Program-made: the position numbers and the translations under genes
The notes under the pieces: model-generated
Seen by the model: the letters and a program-made list of their open reading frames with translations, nothing else
Databases searched by the model: none
Told to the model about the DNA's origin: nothing
In this document: piece after piece, positions 62,501 to 64,000 of the stretch
Numbering within the stretch: position 1 is the stretch's first letter
Layout: each line of letters begins with the position of its first letter
Origin: Streptomyces qinzhouensis
Lineage (GTDB): Bacteria > Actinomycetota > Actinomycetes > Streptomycetales > Streptomycetaceae
Length of the DNA stretch: 64,000 nt
Direction: 5' to 3'
Assembly (NCBI RefSeq): GCF_007856155.1
Contig: NZ_CP042266.1
Location: forward strand, 5,890,001 to 5,954,000

Positions 62501-63328
62501 ATGGCGTTTGCCCGATCCAGTGGGAAGCACCGTGGCCCGAGCCGGATGACGCGCCGCAGCGCGAGCATCGCCGGAGCCGCGACCCTCGCCACCACCGGTG
62601 TCATAGGCACCCTCGCCGCCCCCGCGTTCGCCTCCGACGGCGACGGCCGGGACCAGAACGGCGACCCGGGCACCCTGAGCGCCGAAGACACGGGCACCCT
62701 GCAGATCCTCGCCGCCGAGCAGCCCGGGACCCTCCAGCCGCTCTCCGCGCCCGATTCGCTCTCGGCCCAGGTCGCCGACCAGGCGCACGCCCAGAAGCAG
62801 CAGGCCGTGGCCCGCGCCCAGGCGGAGGCGGAGGCCAAGCGCGAGGCCGAGGCGCGGGCGAAGGCGGAGCGGGAGGCCCGTGAGCGCGCCGCCCGCGAGG
62901 CGGAGCGCAAGCGGCTGCTCAACACCTACCAGTCTCCCGTCGCCGGTTCGGATGTCACCACCTCGTACCAGGCCAACAGCGCGCTGTGGTCCTCCGGTAC
63001 GCACACCGGCATCGACTTCCACGCGTCCACCGGGACGAAGATCGTGTCCGTGGGCGCGGGCACCGTCGTCGAGGCCGGCTGGGGCGGTGCCTACGGCTAC
63101 AACGTGGTGATCCAGATGCGCGACGGCTCGTACACGCAGTACGCGCACCTGTCGTCGGTCTCCGTCTCCGCCGGGCAGACCGCGATGCCCGGCCAGCAGA
63201 TCGGCCGCGCGGGCTCCACCGGGAACTCCACCGGGGCGCACCTCCACTTCGAGGTCCGCACCGGCGCGGAGTACGGCTCGGACGTCGACCCGGTCGCGTA
63301 TCTGCGCGGCAAGGGCGTCAAGGTCTGA
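62501..63328 (+). CDS. Secreted M23-family murein endopeptidase
   Basis: 275 residues. Signal peptide to about residue 45 (ATLATTGVIGTLAAPAFA); a region with the GTL-repeat (GTLSAEDTGTLQILAAEQPGT); a charged coiled coil of Ala/Glu/Lys/Arg (about 95-140); then the LytM/M23 domain with HTGIDFHA (His, Asp zinc ligands) and GAHLHFEV (HxH). It cuts cell-wall cross-links. The c-di-AMP riboswitch and promoter upstream put it under second-messenger control. Start ATG 62501, with GGAAAGGA 11 nt upstream. Confidence 0.95.
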   Translation: MAFARSSGKHRGPSRMTRRSASIAGAATLATTGVIGTLAAPAFASDGDGRDQNGDPGTLSAEDTGTLQILAAEQPGTLQPLSAPDSLSAQVADQAHAQKQQAVARAQAEAEAKREAEARAKAEREARERAAREAERKRLLNTYQSPVAGSDVTTSYQANSALWSSGTHTGIDFHASTGTKIVSVGAGTVVEAGWGGAYGYNVVIQMRDGSYTQYAHLSSVSVSAGQTAMPGQQIGRAGSTGNSTGAHLHFEVRTGAEYGSDVDPVAYLRGKGVKV

Positions 63329-63334
63329 CGACCC

Positions 63335-63409
63335 CGGCCCGACCTCGACCGACCTGATCTCGACCGACCTGATCTCGACCGGCCCGACCTCGACCGGCCC
63401 GGCTCGTCC
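63335..63409. repeat. 15-nt tandem repeats in an A-B-B-A order
   Basis: CGGCCCGACCTCGAC (63335-63349, A), CGACCTGATCTCGAC twice (63350-63379, B), CGGCCCGACCTCGAC (63380-63394, A), then a decayed unit CGGCCCGGCTCGTCC (63395-63409). It starts 7 nt after the M23 stop. Confidence 0.85.
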
Positions 63410-63547
63410 CGGGTGCGGGTCGGCCTCCTCTTGTTCCGCAGTGCCCCGGCGTCCGGCGCCGGGGCACCGCGCGTTTCCGCGCTGTGCGTTTCGCGGCGCT
63501 GTCCGCTGTTCCCGGTGGCCGGAAGATATCCATGGCTTATCGGGGAC

Positions 63548-63594
63548 TGTCGGAATATCCGGACGGCTGGCATAGAGTCGTCCGGAAATATCGG
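63548..63594 (+). promoter_or_regulatory. gntR promoter flanked by an inverted repeat
   Basis: A -10-like TAGAGT (63573-63578) and a possible -35 TGTCGG (63548-63553, 19-nt spacer). The arms TCGGAATATCCGGACG (63550-63565) and CGTCCGGAAATATCGG (63579-63594) are complementary at 12 of 16 positions and bracket the -10. This suggests autoregulation by the adjacent GntR protein. Confidence 0.55.
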
Positions 63595-63639
63595 CGGTGT
63601 ATTTCGTCGCTTCGGCCGGATCACAGCGGAGGTACGGGT

Positions 63640-64000
63640 ATGCGGGTTCCCGCGCAGTCGGTTTGCAGGGCGATTCGCGACGACATCGTCTCCGGGGTTT
63701 TCCCGCGCGGTGGCAGGCTGACGGAGGAACAGCTCGCCCTGCGGTACGGGGTCTCCCGGGTGCCGGTGCGGGAGGCGCTGCGGACCCTGGAGTCCGAGGG
63801 CTTTGTGACCACCCGGCGCCATGCGGGGGCGTGTGTCGCCGAACCCACCGAGCGGGACGCCGCCGATCTGCTGGAGATCAGGGCGCTGCTGGAGCCGCTG
63901 GCGGCGGCCCGGGCCGCCCGGTATCGCACGGAAGGGCATCTGAAGGTGCTGCGCGGTCTGGTCCGGCTCGGGCAGGAGCGGGCGGCCCGTGGCCAGGTGG
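63640..64000 (+). CDS. GntR/FadR-family transcriptional regulator, N-terminal part
   Basis: About 120 residues are in the window; the gene runs past base 64000. The winged helix is AIRDDIVSGVFPRGGRLTEE-QLALRYGVSRVPVREALRTLESEGFVTTR; the FadR-type effector domain begins at DAADLLEIRALLEPLAAARAA. GGAGG lies 7 nt before the ATG at 63640. The effector and targets are unknown. Confidence 0.92.
   Translation, partial: MRVPAQSVCRAIRDDIVSGVFPRGGRLTEEQLALRYGVSRVPVREALRTLESEGFVTTRRHAGACVAEPTERDAADLLEIRALLEPLAAARAARYRTEGHLKVLRGLVRLGQERAARGQV

Larger units (their letters stand above)
63329..63639. other. Gap before the gntR gene
   Basis: 311 nt without a gene. It starts with a 15-nt tandem repeat block (63335-63409) and ends with the putative gntR control region (63548-63594). 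Confidence 0.55.

Noticed and set aside
1..64000. CRISPR arrays, tRNA or rRNA genes, transposases, prophage genes, biosynthetic gene cluster, toxin-antitoxin or defence island
   Set aside because: None was recognised on reading both strands. All confident genes are core chromosomal.

Overview
The window is a GC-rich (about 72% by eye) actinobacterial chromosome segment, almost certainly Streptomyces. The gene order matches the S. coelicolor core block around SCO5774-SCO5840 as I know it: gluABCD, miaB, miaA, dapF, rshA, hflX, lexA, nrdR-nrdJ, rnhB, recQ, whiH, hrdB, parE (gyrB2), parC, then M16 and M23 peptidases. Codon usage, GTG/TTG starts and the near absence of TTA codons agree. I see no tRNA, rRNA, CRISPR array, insertion sequence, prophage or biosynthetic cluster. 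This is conserved core chromosome, so most novelty lies in regulatory DNA and in a few unusual proteins.

Layout. Positions 1-2821 carry a glutamate-type ABC uptake operon on the minus strand, with hairpins between its genes. Positions 3171-6286 carry an OmpR-type two-component pair facing a TAXI-type solute receptor. Positions 6492-16373 hold tRNA i6A/ms2i6A modification (miaB, miaA), lysine/cell-wall precursor synthesis (dapF), stringent response (rshA) and small unknown genes. Positions 16593-20832 hold hflX and two tandem lipoprotein serine proteases. Positions 21446-28686 form a DNA damage and dNTP block: DinG-like helicase, lexA, nrdR and B12-dependent nrdJ. Positions 28774-34192 hold small enzymes and a TetR/efflux pair with two perfect operators. 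Positions 34245-43412 hold rnhB, recQ, a NUDIX regulator and an ABC protein. Positions 43596-46391 hold the developmental regulator whiH and the principal sigma factor hrdB.

Positions 46623-62019 hold a secreted trypsin, topoisomerase IV (parE and parC, facing each other about 6 kb apart), a NarL-type and a CitA/CitB-type two-component system, a CobW-type GTPase and two M16 peptidases. Positions 62235-63328 hold a c-di-AMP (ydaO/yuaA) riboswitch in front of a secreted M23 peptidase. The window ends inside a GntR regulator.

The most interesting observations are: a perfect 22-bp palindrome made of two opposed DnaA boxes between recQ and a DUF4192 gene; a TTA (bldA-dependent) codon in the NarL-type response regulator; a LexA-like box in the parE promoter; a nearly identical tract shared by two otherwise divergent protease paralogues; a repeated TAnnnT box 6-7 nt before start codons that suggests many leaderless mRNAs; and a palindrome overlapping the promoter of the c-di-AMP riboswitch transcript. 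I did not find a convincing wholly new multi-gene system.
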